The translations under genes and the position numbers were made by a program. A DNA stretch of 64,000 nucleotides, from assembly GCA_016713665.1 (NCBI GenBank), contig JADJOR010000002.1, positions 62,001 to 126,000 on the forward strand, in the 5' to 3' direction. Every line of letters starts with the position of its first letter. Positions within the stretch are counted from its first letter, which is position 1. Of the stretch, positions 43,037 to 51,115 are shown one piece after another. Source of the DNA: Deltaproteobacteria bacterium (GTDB lineage Bacteria; Myxococcota_A; UBA9160; UBA4427). The notes beneath the pieces are model-generated. The model saw only the letters and a list, made by a program, of their open reading frames with translations. It had not been told where the DNA came from and did not search any database.

Positions 43037-45928
43037 ATGCAAGCGAGGCCCCACCCGCGTTCTTCGGTGTCCCGAGGCGTCTGCGCGCTCGCTCCCGTTC
43101 TCGCGCTGCTCTGGTCCGCACCGCACGCTGCGGCCGTGACCTCGACCTGGGGTGGCGGCACGGGCGTCTGGAGCGATCCGACGCGTTGGAGCACGAACCC
43201 GCTCTTCCCCTGCAACGGCCAGGGCGGCAACACGTTCGACGTGGTCATCGGATCGGGCACCGCCACCCTCGATCTCGACTGCACGATCGACAGTCTGGCC
43301 CTGAGCTTCAACCTCGACGGAGGATTCATCCTCGAGGTGCTCGGCGCCGCGAGCTGGACGACGGGCACGATGGGTGGATCGGGCACGACGCAGGTCGGCG
43401 GCGGCCTCACGCTGAGCAGCGGCTCGACCAAGACCCTGGCCGGGACGCGCACGCTGGTGCAGGCCGGCGGCGTCGGCGCCTGGAGCGCCGGCAGCTTCGT
43501 CCTCGGCAGCGGCGGCGCGACGTTCCGCAACGAGGCGACCTGGAGCATCACGGGCGCCGGACGCCAGATGTCCGACACGAGCGACACGGCGACGTTCCAG
43601 AACACGTCGACCGGCCTCGTCGACGTCACGCTCTCCGCCGCCAATCAGACCGTGACGATCGGGACCGGCACGCTCGAGAATGCCGGCACCCTCCAGGTCC
43701 AGCTCGGAACCCTCGCCCTCGACGGGAGTGGAACCCATACCGGCAGCTTCACCGGCCCGGCCACGCTGCGCGTGAGCGGCGGGACGCAGACCCTCGGCCC
43801 GGGATCGAGCGTGACCTCCGCCGATCTCGAGGTCATCACGGCGACGTTGAACGTGGATCCCGCCGCGATCTTTTCCCCGACCAACACCGACCTGCTGACG
43901 AGCGGCGTCCTCAACGTGCTCGACGCCGCCGACACGATCACCTCGGTCACGGCGACCCAGAGCGCCGGCACGCTCGGTGGCCCGGGCACCTTCGAGACGA
44001 CCGGCGCATTCGATTGGAGCGGCGGCACGATGGGCGACGCGGGGACGACCCGGGTCGGGGGCGGCCTCACGCTGAGCAGCGGCTCGACCAAGACCCTGGC
44101 CGGGACGCGCACGCTGGTGCAGGCCGGCGGCGTCGGTGCCTGGAGCGCCGGCAGCTTCGTCCTCGGAAGCGGCGGCGCGACGTTCCGCAACGAGGCGACC
44201 TGGAACATCACGGGCACCGGACGCCAGCTGTCCGACACGTCGAATACCGGGACGTTCCGCAACACCGCGAGCGGCATTCTCGACGTCGCGCTCTCGGCCG
44301 CCAACCAGACCGTGACGATCGGGACCGGGACGCTCGAGAACGCCGGCACGATCCACGTCGAGCTCGGGACCCTCGCCCTCGACGGGGACGGAACCCATTC
44401 CGGCAGCTTCAGCGGCCCGGCCACGCTGCGCGTGAGCGGCGGGACGCAGACCCTCGGCACGGGATCGAGCGTGACCTCCGCCGACCTCGAGGTCATCACG
44501 GCGACGTTGAACGTGGATCCCGCCGCGAGCTTCTCCCCGACCAACACCGACCTGCTGACGAGCGGCATCCTCAACGTGCTCGACGCCGCCGACACGATCA
44601 CGTCGGACACGGCGACCCAGAGCGCAGGCACGCTCGGTGGCCCGGGCACCTTCGAGACGACCGGGGCCTTCGATTGGAGCGGCGGCACGATGGGCGATGC
44701 GGGGACGACCCGGGTCGGGGGCGGCCTCACGCTGAGCAGCGGCTCGACCAAGACCCTGGCCGGGACGCGCACGCTGGTGCAGGCCGGCGGCGTCGGCGCC
44801 TGGAGCGCCGGCAGCTTGGCCCTCGGCGCGGGCGGCGCGACGTTCCGCAACGAGGCGACCTGGAACATCACGGGCACCGGACGCCAGCTGTCCGACACGT
44901 CGAATACCGGGACGTTCCGCAACACCGCGAGCGGCATTCTCGACGTCGAGCTCTCGGCCGCGAACCAGACCGTGACGATCTCGACGGGCGCCGTCGACAA
45001 CTCGGGTCTCATCCGGGTACGCCTGGGGACGCTCCAGTTCCTGGACAGCTACCTCCAGACGGCGGGCGCGTTGCGACTCGACGGCGGCCGCGTGCAATCG
45101 ACGCCCCTGCTGAACCTGACCGGCGGGCGGCTCGAGGGCGGCGGGACCGTTGCCGCCGACGTCTCGCTCGGTGGCACGCTCGCTCCCGGCATCCCACCCG
45201 GCCTCGCGGCGGGTCAGCTCGACGTCGAGGGCACGCTCGCGCTGCTCTCGGGCAGCAGCTTCTCCGTCGAGCTGCTCGGGGCGACGCGCGGCAGCCAATA
45301 CGACGCCGTGACCACGACGGGCAACGTGACGCTCGGCGGCTCACTCACGGTCTCCGTCGCCCCCGCCTATCGCGACGCGGTCGGCGTGCAGAGCTTCACC
45401 GTGCTCGAGAAGACGACCGGCGGCACTCTCGCCGGCAGCTTCGCCAACGTCGCGAGCGGAGGACGGGTCTTCACGGACGACCTCGACTCGTTCGTGGTGC
45501 AGTACGGCGCCGGCAGTCCGGCGGGCACGGATCGCGTCGTGCTCTCACAGTACGTGAAGTTCGAGATCGCCTCGTCGCTGCAGGTGAACGGCCTGGCCGC
45601 GGGCGGCACGCTCGACCTCGAGGTGGACGGCGTCCCGATCTCGGTCGTGACCTCGCCCGGTCAGACGGCCGCACAGGTGGCGGCGGCCATCGCTGCGGCC
45701 GTCAACGCCGACCCGACGCTGAGACCGCTCGGCATCGCCGCGACGGCCAGCGGATCGACGGTGTTCAGCAATGGCTCGATCGTCGTCATCGGGGATACGG
45801 ATCCGGGGATCCGGTTCGGCCCGGCGGTTCCCGCGCTCTCGGGAATCGGTCTGGCCCTGTTGGCTGCGATGCTGCTCCTGGTAGTCGGGGCGCCGGGGTC
45901 GGGGCCGAAGGTGCGGAAGGCGACGTGA
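43037..45928 (+). CDS. Secreted tandem-repeat beta protein with IPTL-CTERM-like anchor
   Basis: 963 residues. A signal peptide (about 14-34) precedes a beta-rich body like autotransporter-associated repeats. Residues about 115-648 consist of 220-residue units (660 bp), nearly identical at DNA level, with two full copies and a partial third. The C-terminal ~300 residues contain GGGTVAADVSLGGTLAPG, a typical surface-protein stretch. They end in VPALSGIGLALLAAMLLLV and a basic tail KVRK, resembling the IPTL-CTERM sorting signal. It probably forms a large exported surface layer or adhesin. The last ~13 codons lie antisense to a DUF1338-like gene start, so the tail may be recent. An AGGAGA site precedes the ATG. 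Confidence 0.82.
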   Translation: MQARPHPRSSVSRGVCALAPVLALLWSAPHAAAVTSTWGGGTGVWSDPTRWSTNPLFPCNGQGGNTFDVVIGSGTATLDLDCTIDSLALSFNLDGGFILEVLGAASWTTGTMGGSGTTQVGGGLTLSSGSTKTLAGTRTLVQAGGVGAWSAGSFVLGSGGATFRNEATWSITGAGRQMSDTSDTATFQNTSTGLVDVTLSAANQTVTIGTGTLENAGTLQVQLGTLALDGSGTHTGSFTGPATLRVSGGTQTLGPGSSVTSADLEVITATLNVDPAAIFSPTNTDLLTSGVLNVLDAADTITSVTATQSAGTLGGPGTFETTGAFDWSGGTMGDAGTTRVGGGLTLSSGSTKTLAGTRTLVQAGGVGAWSAGSFVLGSGGATFRNEATWNITGTGRQLSDTSNTGTFRNTASGILDVALSAANQTVTIGTGTLENAGTIHVELGTLALDGDGTHSGSFSGPATLRVSGGTQTLGTGSSVTSADLEVITATLNVDPAASFSPTNTDLLTSGILNVLDAADTITSDTATQSAGTLGGPGTFETTGAFDWSGGTMGDAGTTRVGGGLTLSSGSTKTLAGTRTLVQAGGVGAWSAGSLALGAGGATFRNEATWNITGTGRQLSDTSNTGTFRNTASGILDVELSAANQTVTISTGAVDNSGLIRVRLGTLQFLDSYLQTAGALRLDGGRVQSTPLLNLTGGRLEGGGTVAADVSLGGTLAPGIPPGLAAGQLDVEGTLALLSGSSFSVELLGATRGSQYDAVTTTGNVTLGGSLTVSVAPAYRDAVGVQSFTVLEKTTGGTLAGSFANVASGGRVFTDDLDSFVVQYGAGSPAGTDRVVLSQYVKFEIASSLQVNGLAAGGTLDLEVDGVPISVVTSPGQTAAQVAAAIAAAVNADPTLRPLGIAATASGSTVFSNGSIVVIGDTDPGIRFGPAVPALSGIGLALLAAMLLLVVGAPGSGPKVRKAT
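43381..44040 (+). repeat. 660-bp tandem repeat, unit 1
   Basis: The first copy of a 660-base (220-codon) direct repeat inside the secreted surface protein gene. Near-identical DNA (for example the segment starting GCGGCCTCACGCTGAGCAGC) recurs exactly 660 bases apart in units 1, 2 and 3. It is more diverged from units 2 and 3 than these are from each other. Confidence 0.92.
44041..44700 (+). repeat. 660-bp tandem repeat, unit 2
   Basis: The second full copy, exactly 660 bases after unit 1 and almost identical to the start of unit 3. The frame is preserved across the junctions, so the copy number can change without breaking the protein. Confidence 0.92.
44701..44980 (+). repeat. 660-bp tandem repeat, partial unit 3
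   Basis: About 280 bases of a third unit, almost identical to the first part of unit 2. Similarity stops near 44980, after which the unique C-terminal part of the protein starts. Confidence 0.88.
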
Positions 45929-46008
45929 TCGTTCGCGAGATCGGGGTCGTCGGGGGCGAAGAGCGCGTGGAGCGTCTCGAAGAAGTCCGCGACCCGGGCT
46001 CGCCTCAT
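45877..46008 (-). pseudogene. 5' remnant of a DUF1338-like gene
   Basis: From the ATG at 46008 the first ~40 codons read as RVADFFETLHALFAPDD and NDHVAFRTFGPDPGAP. The NDHVAFRTF segment is the start signature of DUF1338 proteins (HglS/YdcJ, 2-oxoadipate-type dioxygenase/decarboxylase fold). Similarity ends after about 40 codons, where the frame enters the antisense of the surface repeat protein's end; the remaining family domain (normally several hundred residues) is missing. The ATG overlaps the stop of the GIY-YIG gene (ATGA), as would a working operon partner. The 3' end was probably lost when the repeat gene came to lie there. Confidence 0.6.
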
Positions 46009-46844
46009 CGCGTCTCCTCTCGCACTCGGATGAGGAGCGCATCCCGCTCCGCCTGGGGCACGAACGTCCCCGCCCAGACGACGCGTCGCCGCGCTTCCCG
46101 GAGACGTCGCGCGTCTTCGCGAAAGAAGTCGCGCAGGTCATCGAAGGCCCGCTGCACCGCCTCCCGTTCGCCGCGCGCGTCGGGTCGCTCGAGCAGGACG
46201 TCGAAGAGGCGCCCGAGCAGCGCATCCGACTCGCCATCGAAGAAGGCGTCGAGCGGACCGAGCCAGTCCGAGCCGATCCGCCGCAGCGCGACGAAGCGCG
46301 TCCCCTTCACGCCGCGTACGCCGGCCGGCATGCGATGCCTCGGCTCGAGGTGGCCGACGCGACCGAAGAGCGAGACCAGCGCGTCGAAGGCCGCGAGCGC
46401 ACGCCAGCGCGGGCGGAAGCAGCCGTGCCAGCGGAGCCCGAGCGGGGCGTGGGCCTCGAGCTGGGTCGCGATGCAGAGCAGGAGTCGACCGCTGCCGTCG
46501 AGCGCCGTCCCGATCGCCGGATAGAGGAACGCGTAGGCACCGTCGACGTTGTAGGCGGGGCGGTGGCTGCGGATCAGGTCGTTTTCGCGCAGCAGCGCCT
46601 CGAGCTCGCTCGCGACGAGCTCGACCTCGAGCGCGTGGGCGACACGGACGAGCTCGCGCTGCTTGCGGTGGACCTTGCGGCGGGTGGCGTTGCGGTACTG
46701 GGCGAGGCGGCGGCGGGCGTTCTTCGCCTTGCCGACGTAGAGGACCGTGCCCGACTCGTCCTTGAAGCAATAGACCGCAGGCGACTCGGGCAGGTCGCGA
46801 AGCAGGTCGATGCCGAATTTGCGATCGAACGTGCGGAGCGCCAT
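46005..46844 (-). CDS. GIY-YIG nuclease-domain protein (UvrC/Cho-like)
   Basis: 279 residues. The N-terminal GIY-YIG domain has PAVYCFKDE, LYVGKAKNARRRLAQY and the late LEALLRENDLIRSHRP segment of the UvrC/Cho subgroup, with the conserved tyrosines, arginine and glutamate. These domains cut DNA on one strand in repair or mobile-element functions. The C-terminal ~170 residues are a further domain that I do not recognise, with RWHGCF and several charged helices; the HhH and UvrB-binding parts of UvrC are absent. It sits upstream of the truncated DUF1338 frame, coupled by ATGA. Confidence 0.85.
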   Translation of the reverse strand: MALRTFDRKFGIDLLRDLPESPAVYCFKDESGTVLYVGKAKNARRRLAQYRNATRRKVHRKQRELVRVAHALEVELVASELEALLRENDLIRSHRPAYNVDGAYAFLYPAIGTALDGSGRLLLCIATQLEAHAPLGLRWHGCFRPRWRALAAFDALVSLFGRVGHLEPRHRMPAGVRGVKGTRFVALRRIGSDWLGPLDAFFDGESDALLGRLFDVLLERPDARGEREAVQRAFDDLRDFFREDARRLREARRRVVWAGTFVPQAERDALLIRVREETR

Positions 46845-47290
46845 CGCGGGCGAGGATAGGCGATCGGGTCGGTCGACGGCGTCCGTCCTGGACCGGAGCG
46901 AGCCTGCGAAATGCGTTCCGGCTCTCGCGGCAAATGCCGATCCAGCACCGCCCTACCGCGTTCCCACGGTGGAGATCATCGCTTCGTTCCCGAGCGCACC
47001 CGAGGAGAGAGGCCGCTCGTTCTGGCAGTCGAGCTCGCCACGCACGTGGCAATCCCCCCGTTCTGGTCATGCTCGCTGCAGCCGAAGTAGACTCGGCCGC
47101 CCCCCGCGCTCGCTCGATGACGGACTCGCCGCTCGCCAGGGATGCCGAGCCCGCATGGATGGCGGCTCGATCGGGAATCGACGGCGGGACTCGAATTGGA
47201 CCCGCTTTTCGGACGGCTGGGTCCGGATATTGAGCGAGGCCCGGCCGCGTGGGTCGGGGGCCGATCGACAGCGCGGGAGTTGCGGCAGCG
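46845..47290. other. Intergenic stretch with one small open frame
   Basis: 446 bp. The only frame of note is 47142-47315 on the plus strand (57 codons from an ATG, ending RQRYVLRART). It has no upstream ribosome site and no family I recognise, so I do not call it a gene. The region lies between the GIY-YIG gene and the pair with atypical codon use, and may contain a junction of transferred DNA. Confidence 0.4.
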
Positions 47291-48028
47291 CTACGTCTTG
47301 CGCGCCCGAACATGACGCAGAGCCCAATTCATGAGCACTTGCCCGCTTCCCTCTTCGTAGCCGACATGGTCTCGGATGCCCGCGAGCGTGGTGGCGTTGT
47401 CGGTCTCCAGCCCGAAGAGCAAGCGGCAGAAGTCGGCCATGTCGTCCGTGGTGCCAAAGCGCCAATGCAGGTCGATCGATCGATCGGCCAGGATGTCGAA
47501 GCCCGCGGCCCGCACATCGGGTGCGAGCTCGGCGCCGAGAAAGACGCCGCGATGCCCCATCGGGCAATGTCGATCGACGAATTCGTTGAGGAAAGCGGCC
47601 GCGGCCGAGCCTTCTGCCACGTCTGCCAGAGCCAACAAGCCAGCGGGGCGCAGCAAGCGCGCGAATTCGCGGTAGACCCCACTTCGATCAGGCACGTGAT
47701 GCAGGCCAGCCAGGCTGATGATGCGGTCCGCGCTGGCGTCGGCCAGCTCGATGGACGTCAGGCTGGAGCAGAGGATCTGCTGGGGAGCGGCTTGTCCCGA
47801 CGTGAAACCGGCCGTCGTCTCGATCTCCAGCCAATGCACGCCGGGGTCGACATGGCGCGACAGGTATCCGCCGCCCGCCGGCACGTCGTAGGCCACCAGA
47901 TCGGGGCTCAAGCTGGCGTCTGCGAGGACTTGCAGAAATTCGGCTTCCCGGGCGGCGGGCCAGCGCAGCATGGCCGTCTGGTATTGCGCGCCTCGCCGCG
48001 AGAAGATCTCTGCGTAGCTCTCAAACAT
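47291..48028 (-). CDS. SAM-dependent class-I methyltransferase
   Basis: 245 residues with the class-I methyltransferase layout: a glycine-rich AdoMet loop VAYDVPAGGGYLSRHV, an acidic strand end (HWLEIET), the post-III strand IISLAGLHHVPD and LRPAGLLALADV. It is UbiE/Methyltransf_11-like; the substrate is unknown. The ATG at 48028 overlaps the stop of the PP-loop gene by eight bases, so the two are expressed together. Codon use is unlike the flanking genes (more CTG, TTG and CAA, less CTC). Confidence 0.85.
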   Translation of the reverse strand: MFESYAEIFSRRGAQYQTAMLRWPAAREAEFLQVLADASLSPDLVAYDVPAGGGYLSRHVDPGVHWLEIETTAGFTSGQAAPQQILCSSLTSIELADASADRIISLAGLHHVPDRSGVYREFARLLRPAGLLALADVAEGSAAAAFLNEFVDRHCPMGHRGVFLGAELAPDVRAAGFDILADRSIDLHWRFGTTDDMADFCRLLFGLETDNATTLAGIRDHVGYEEGSGQVLMNWALRHVRARKT

Positions 48029-49199
48029 GGCTGCGCTTCGTTTTCTGCCCGGCGTTTGGGCGCAACACCTGCCTGATTATCGACTTGACGCGATGGCGCC
48101 ATCGCCGCCATTGCATCCGACGAGTGGTCCGGCGCATGGCCCGCAGGATCTCTTCGGGAAGGGCGCCCTTTCCACCCAGGGCGATCAAACGCTTCCAGAT
48201 CGCGATCTCCGCGGCGCCGATCTTCAACGATTCGATTCGCTCGGCACTCAGTGGCTCAGGGAAGGAGCTGGGGATCGGCATCCCCAGCAAGCGGAAATTG
48301 AGCATGTTGCGGATGCACTTCTCGCAGCGGCAGCAGTTGCGATCGCGTCGTTCCCCTTCCCAGCACACACGCAGGCCCTCGAGACCTCGAGGCCATCCCG
48401 CCAGACCCGCCAGCTTGTCGCGTCTGGCGAAGCGCGCGCCATCGTGGACCACGGCCAATGCGTCGCTACTGAGCATCGGATCGGTGAGCGGATCCGAGCC
48501 ACACGGGTCCACCGCCTCGTGGTAGGCGGCTGAGCTCGGGATCAAGGCCGTGCCGAAGCGCGGACTCAGGACGTGAAGGCAGGCGGCCAGGGCCGTGCCA
48601 TGCGTGTGGCGCCAGAGATCGGGCACGACGGCGCGGAAGTTCGTGCGCATGGAGAGGCAATCCATGCCCAGGGAGGCCAGCGTCCCTCGCGCGCGCTGCC
48701 AGGCAGACTGGAATGCGGGGTCTTCCAGAGGAATGTCGAAACCGTGAATCATCAGCCCCGTGTCCAGGGCGTAGGGACTCTGGCTGTCAGGGGCATGGTT
48801 GAGCGCAGTAAAGGTACTATCGACACCACCGGAAAAGGTGATGATCCGTCCGGCGGCGCGCGAGCGTCCGGACAGCAATTCGTCGGCGCTGAGCCGAACT
48901 TGCCGGTAGCGTCGCGCGTCCTTCACCTGCCACACGGCCTGAAAGTCGCGCAGATTGTGGATCAGCAGCGCCGACACCCGGCCGGTGACGTGGATGTCCC
49001 AGCCACCTTGCATGCCCAGGAACTGGGCGGCAATCAAGAAGGGGTCGGCGGAGTCGGTCACGGCTTGATCGGCATCGACCGCGAACCACAGATGCCGCGT
49101 CTCACCCGTGGGCATGTGCAGCTCGGCCGAGAGAATGCACTCCCCCTGCTCGAGCCGCGGGGGCATGGGGTGGATCTCCAGACGATGGTTGGCGCTCAT
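48021..49199 (-). CDS. PP-loop ATP-pyrophosphatase-like protein with zinc-knuckle cysteines
   Basis: 392 residues. A beta-rich N-terminal part (1-115) is followed by an adenylating PP-loop domain starting at ITFSGGVDSTFTAL (SGGVDS at 123-128), the motif of QueC, ThiI, TilS and asparagine-synthase-type enzymes that activate a substrate with ATP. Further conserved-looking parts are HTHGTALAACLHVL, VVHDGARFARRDK and the cysteine cluster RVCWEG plus CCRCEKCIRN (about 270-295), probably zinc-binding. The last ~40 residues are strongly basic. I do not know the reaction. It is tied to the methyltransferase by overlap, suggesting that a substrate is adenylated or thiolated and then methylated. Codon use is atypical for the window. 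Confidence 0.75.
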   Translation of the reverse strand: MSANHRLEIHPMPPRLEQGECILSAELHMPTGETRHLWFAVDADQAVTDSADPFLIAAQFLGMQGGWDIHVTGRVSALLIHNLRDFQAVWQVKDARRYRQVRLSADELLSGRSRAAGRIITFSGGVDSTFTALNHAPDSQSPYALDTGLMIHGFDIPLEDPAFQSAWQRARGTLASLGMDCLSMRTNFRAVVPDLWRHTHGTALAACLHVLSPRFGTALIPSSAAYHEAVDPCGSDPLTDPMLSSDALAVVHDGARFARRDKLAGLAGWPRGLEGLRVCWEGERRDRNCCRCEKCIRNMLNFRLLGMPIPSSFPEPLSAERIESLKIGAAEIAIWKRLIALGGKGALPEEILRAMRRTTRRMQWRRWRHRVKSIIRQVLRPNAGQKTKRSHV

Positions 49200-49634
49200 G
49201 GCCTCGAGAGGTTCTCCGCTGGCAGAGAGGCGGACCGATGGAATGGGCGGGCCGGCGCCTCGTCCCGTCTCCAGCCGTGATCGATGTCCGGGAGGACTCG
49301 TAGCATCGCCGCTCGACTGGCTGCAATCGGTCCGGCCGCGAAGCCTCGACGGGTCGCCTAGCGCGGGGAGCCGGACGTCGAGCGCGCGCATCCCATTGGC
49401 CGCGTCCCGGACGAAGGCCTTGGAGGGCGGCAAGCCGAGCCCCCGGTCGCAGATGCGGGACCAGTCGTCGGTTCCGACGACGGCCGGGCGCGCCGCGTTT
49501 CTTCGCGCTACCTCGAGGTCGGGGGGCCGACTCCCGAGGCCCCGACGGCTGGCCGCTTCTGGCCCGCCAGCGAGCGACGCGGCCCGCGCATGCCGCGTGT
49601 GGGCATGATCGGGCGCCCGCGCAGGAGGATTTCG
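49200..49634. other. Intergenic stretch upstream of the PP-loop pair
   Basis: 435 bp, mostly the divergent region between the PP-loop gene and the NTF2-fold lipoprotein gene. A long minus-strand frame crosses it but has neither a start nor recognisable motifs. The right end contains the AGGAGG ribosome site of the lipoprotein gene. Promoters for both genes are expected here, but none is clear enough to place. Confidence 0.4.
49623..49628 (+). promoter_or_regulatory. Ribosome-binding site AGGAGG
   Basis: A perfect AGGAGG six bases before the ATG at 49635 selects this start over the upstream in-frame GTG at 49590. Confidence 0.85.
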
Positions 49635-50243
49635 ATGCACTCGCCCATGTCCCCGCCTACGGACGTACCCAGGCGCGATCGTCGGCGCATCCGCGCCGCT
49701 CCGACCCCGCGAACCATCCGGGCCCTTCTGGTCGCTCTCGCCGCGAGCCTCGTGGGCTGCGAAGACGCCGCGCTCGAGAAACGAATCGTCGCCCTCGAAG
49801 CCGAGGCGGACCGCCAGGCCGTAATCCGACTGATCGACCAGTATGCCCATGCCATCGACGGCCTCGACGATGCACTCCTCGAAAGGACATTCGCCCCCGA
49901 CGCCGTCGCGACCTACAAGGGTCTCAACTATCCGATGGACGTCCGCCTGGAAGGCTTTCCCGCGATCCGCGACTGGCTGCGCGCGCAGCTCTCCGACGGA
50001 TCGCGGCCGATTCCCTGGCATTACATGGGCACGCATCTCGTCGATGTCGTGGGCGACCGTGCGACGCTTCGGACCTATCAACACAACCGGACGCTGGCCG
50101 GCGTCGGACTCTATACGGTCGAGGCCCGTCGCACCCCCGCAGGCTGGCGCATTGCCCGCCTCCATCTCGACCAGGGCATCCTGGATCCGAAGATGCTCGA
50201 AGAAGTCAATACGCCCGAGCACCAGGAGCGCATTCGCCGCTAG
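49635..50243 (+). CDS. NTF2/SnoaL-fold lipoprotein
   Basis: 202 residues: a basic leader, a lipoprotein signal with lipobox SLVGC (about 38-42), a short helix with a coiled-coil touch (EKRIVALEAEADRQ) and a SnoaL-like NTF2 domain (RLIDQYAHAIDGLD, then TFAPDAVATY and HYMGTHLVDV). In soluble relatives such domains carry polyketide-cyclase, dehydratase or isomerase activity; here it is anchored in the envelope. The start is set by the AGGAGG site. The next gene is a NarL-type regulator, 180 bp downstream, probably a separate transcript. Confidence 0.8.
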   Translation: MHSPMSPPTDVPRRDRRRIRAAPTPRTIRALLVALAASLVGCEDAALEKRIVALEAEADRQAVIRLIDQYAHAIDGLDDALLERTFAPDAVATYKGLNYPMDVRLEGFPAIRDWLRAQLSDGSRPIPWHYMGTHLVDVVGDRATLRTYQHNRTLAGVGLYTVEARRTPAGWRIARLHLDQGILDPKMLEEVNTPEHQERIRR

Positions 50244-50423
50244 CTCGGGAACGCGGCGGGCAGCCCCGGCGGCCGAGGGAAACCCGCACACCCCCTGCGA
50301 GCCGCTCCGATCGATGCCCTTCATCCGAAGCGCCCTCGAATTATTTCGAGTCATGGGAACCGGGATTGCGTCTGGTTAGAATCCGGGGGTCGTGATGCGC
50401 CGACGCAAGGCCGGAGGGATGGG

Positions 50424-51086
50424 ATGACGCAAGCCGGAAGACTGGCCGAGCCGTCGGCCGAACCGATCGAGATCTTCGTCGCCGACGACCACGAGATCGT
50501 CCGCAGCGGCATCGCGGCGCTGCTCGGCCAGCAGCCCGGCTTCGAGATCGTCGGCCAGGCCGAGACCGCCGAGGCGCTCCTCACGGCGGCACGGCCAGGG
50601 GCCTGGGACGTGCTGATTCTCGACCTCGCCCTCGGCGGTGGCAGCGACGTCAAGCTCGTGCGCCAGATCAAGGAAGCCCACCCCTTCGGACGCATCCTCG
50701 TGTACACGGCCCAGCGCGAGGGGCCGCTCGCTCTCGAGATCCTGCGCGGGGGCGCAGACGGCTATCTGTCGAAGACCCGCTCCCTCGACCAGCTCTTTTT
50801 CGCAGTGCGCGCGGTCCATCGAGAGGGCCGCTTCGTGACCGCGCCGATCGCCGAGCTGCTCTTCCGCGCGCCGGCGACCGCCGACGCCGAGCCCGCCCTG
50901 ACCGGCCGCGAGCTCCACGTGCTCGAACGCCTGACCCGCGGCGAGCGCCCGTCCGAGATCGGCGTCGCCCTCGGCATCCAACCGAGCACGATCAGCTCCC
51001 ATCTCAAGGCGATCCGCCGCAAGGTCGGGGCGGCGAGCAACGCCGAGCTGATCCAGTACTACCTCCGCATGCGCGAGAACCTCTGA
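50424..51086 (+). CDS. NarL/LuxR-type response regulator
   Basis: 220 residues with a receiver domain (VADDHEIV acidic pair, phosphorylation aspartate in LILDLALGG at about Asp67, switch residues ILVYTA and lysine in YLSKTRS) and a LuxR-type helix-turn-helix (LTGRELHVLERLTRGERPS and STISSHLKAIRRKVG). It is a transcription factor driven by a histidine kinase. No cognate kinase is adjacent in the same operon; two hybrid kinases lie 2-4 kb away at 53338-56623. An upstream TAGAAT at 50378-50383 could be a -10 element, but no matching -35 is evident. A GGAGGG site precedes the ATG. Confidence 0.93.
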   Translation: MTQAGRLAEPSAEPIEIFVADDHEIVRSGIAALLGQQPGFEIVGQAETAEALLTAARPGAWDVLILDLALGGGSDVKLVRQIKEAHPFGRILVYTAQREGPLALEILRGGADGYLSKTRSLDQLFFAVRAVHREGRFVTAPIAELLFRAPATADAEPALTGRELHVLERLTRGERPSEIGVALGIQPSTISSHLKAIRRKVGAASNAELIQYYLRMRENL

Positions 51087-51115
51087 GGGGGGAGGGCCGG
51101 CGGCGCTCGGCGCGC

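Noticed and set aside
42731..45298. An 855-codon minus-strand frame over the 660-bp repeats
   Set aside because: Its own repeats mirror those of the plus-strand gene; no motifs or signal are present and the plus-strand frame has a clear surface-protein layout.
47142..47315. A 57-codon plus-strand frame
   Set aside because: No ribosome site and no recognised family; codon position bias is only moderate.
49200..49590. Long minus-strand frame upstream of the PP-loop gene, with a protein-like LPPSKAFVRDAANG segment
   Set aside because: No start codon context, and the PP-loop gene has its own start at 49199; no family is recognised.
50378..50383. TAGAAT as a possible -10 promoter element of the NarL gene
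   Set aside because: No convincing -35 element at a normal distance; listed only as a note in the gene entry.
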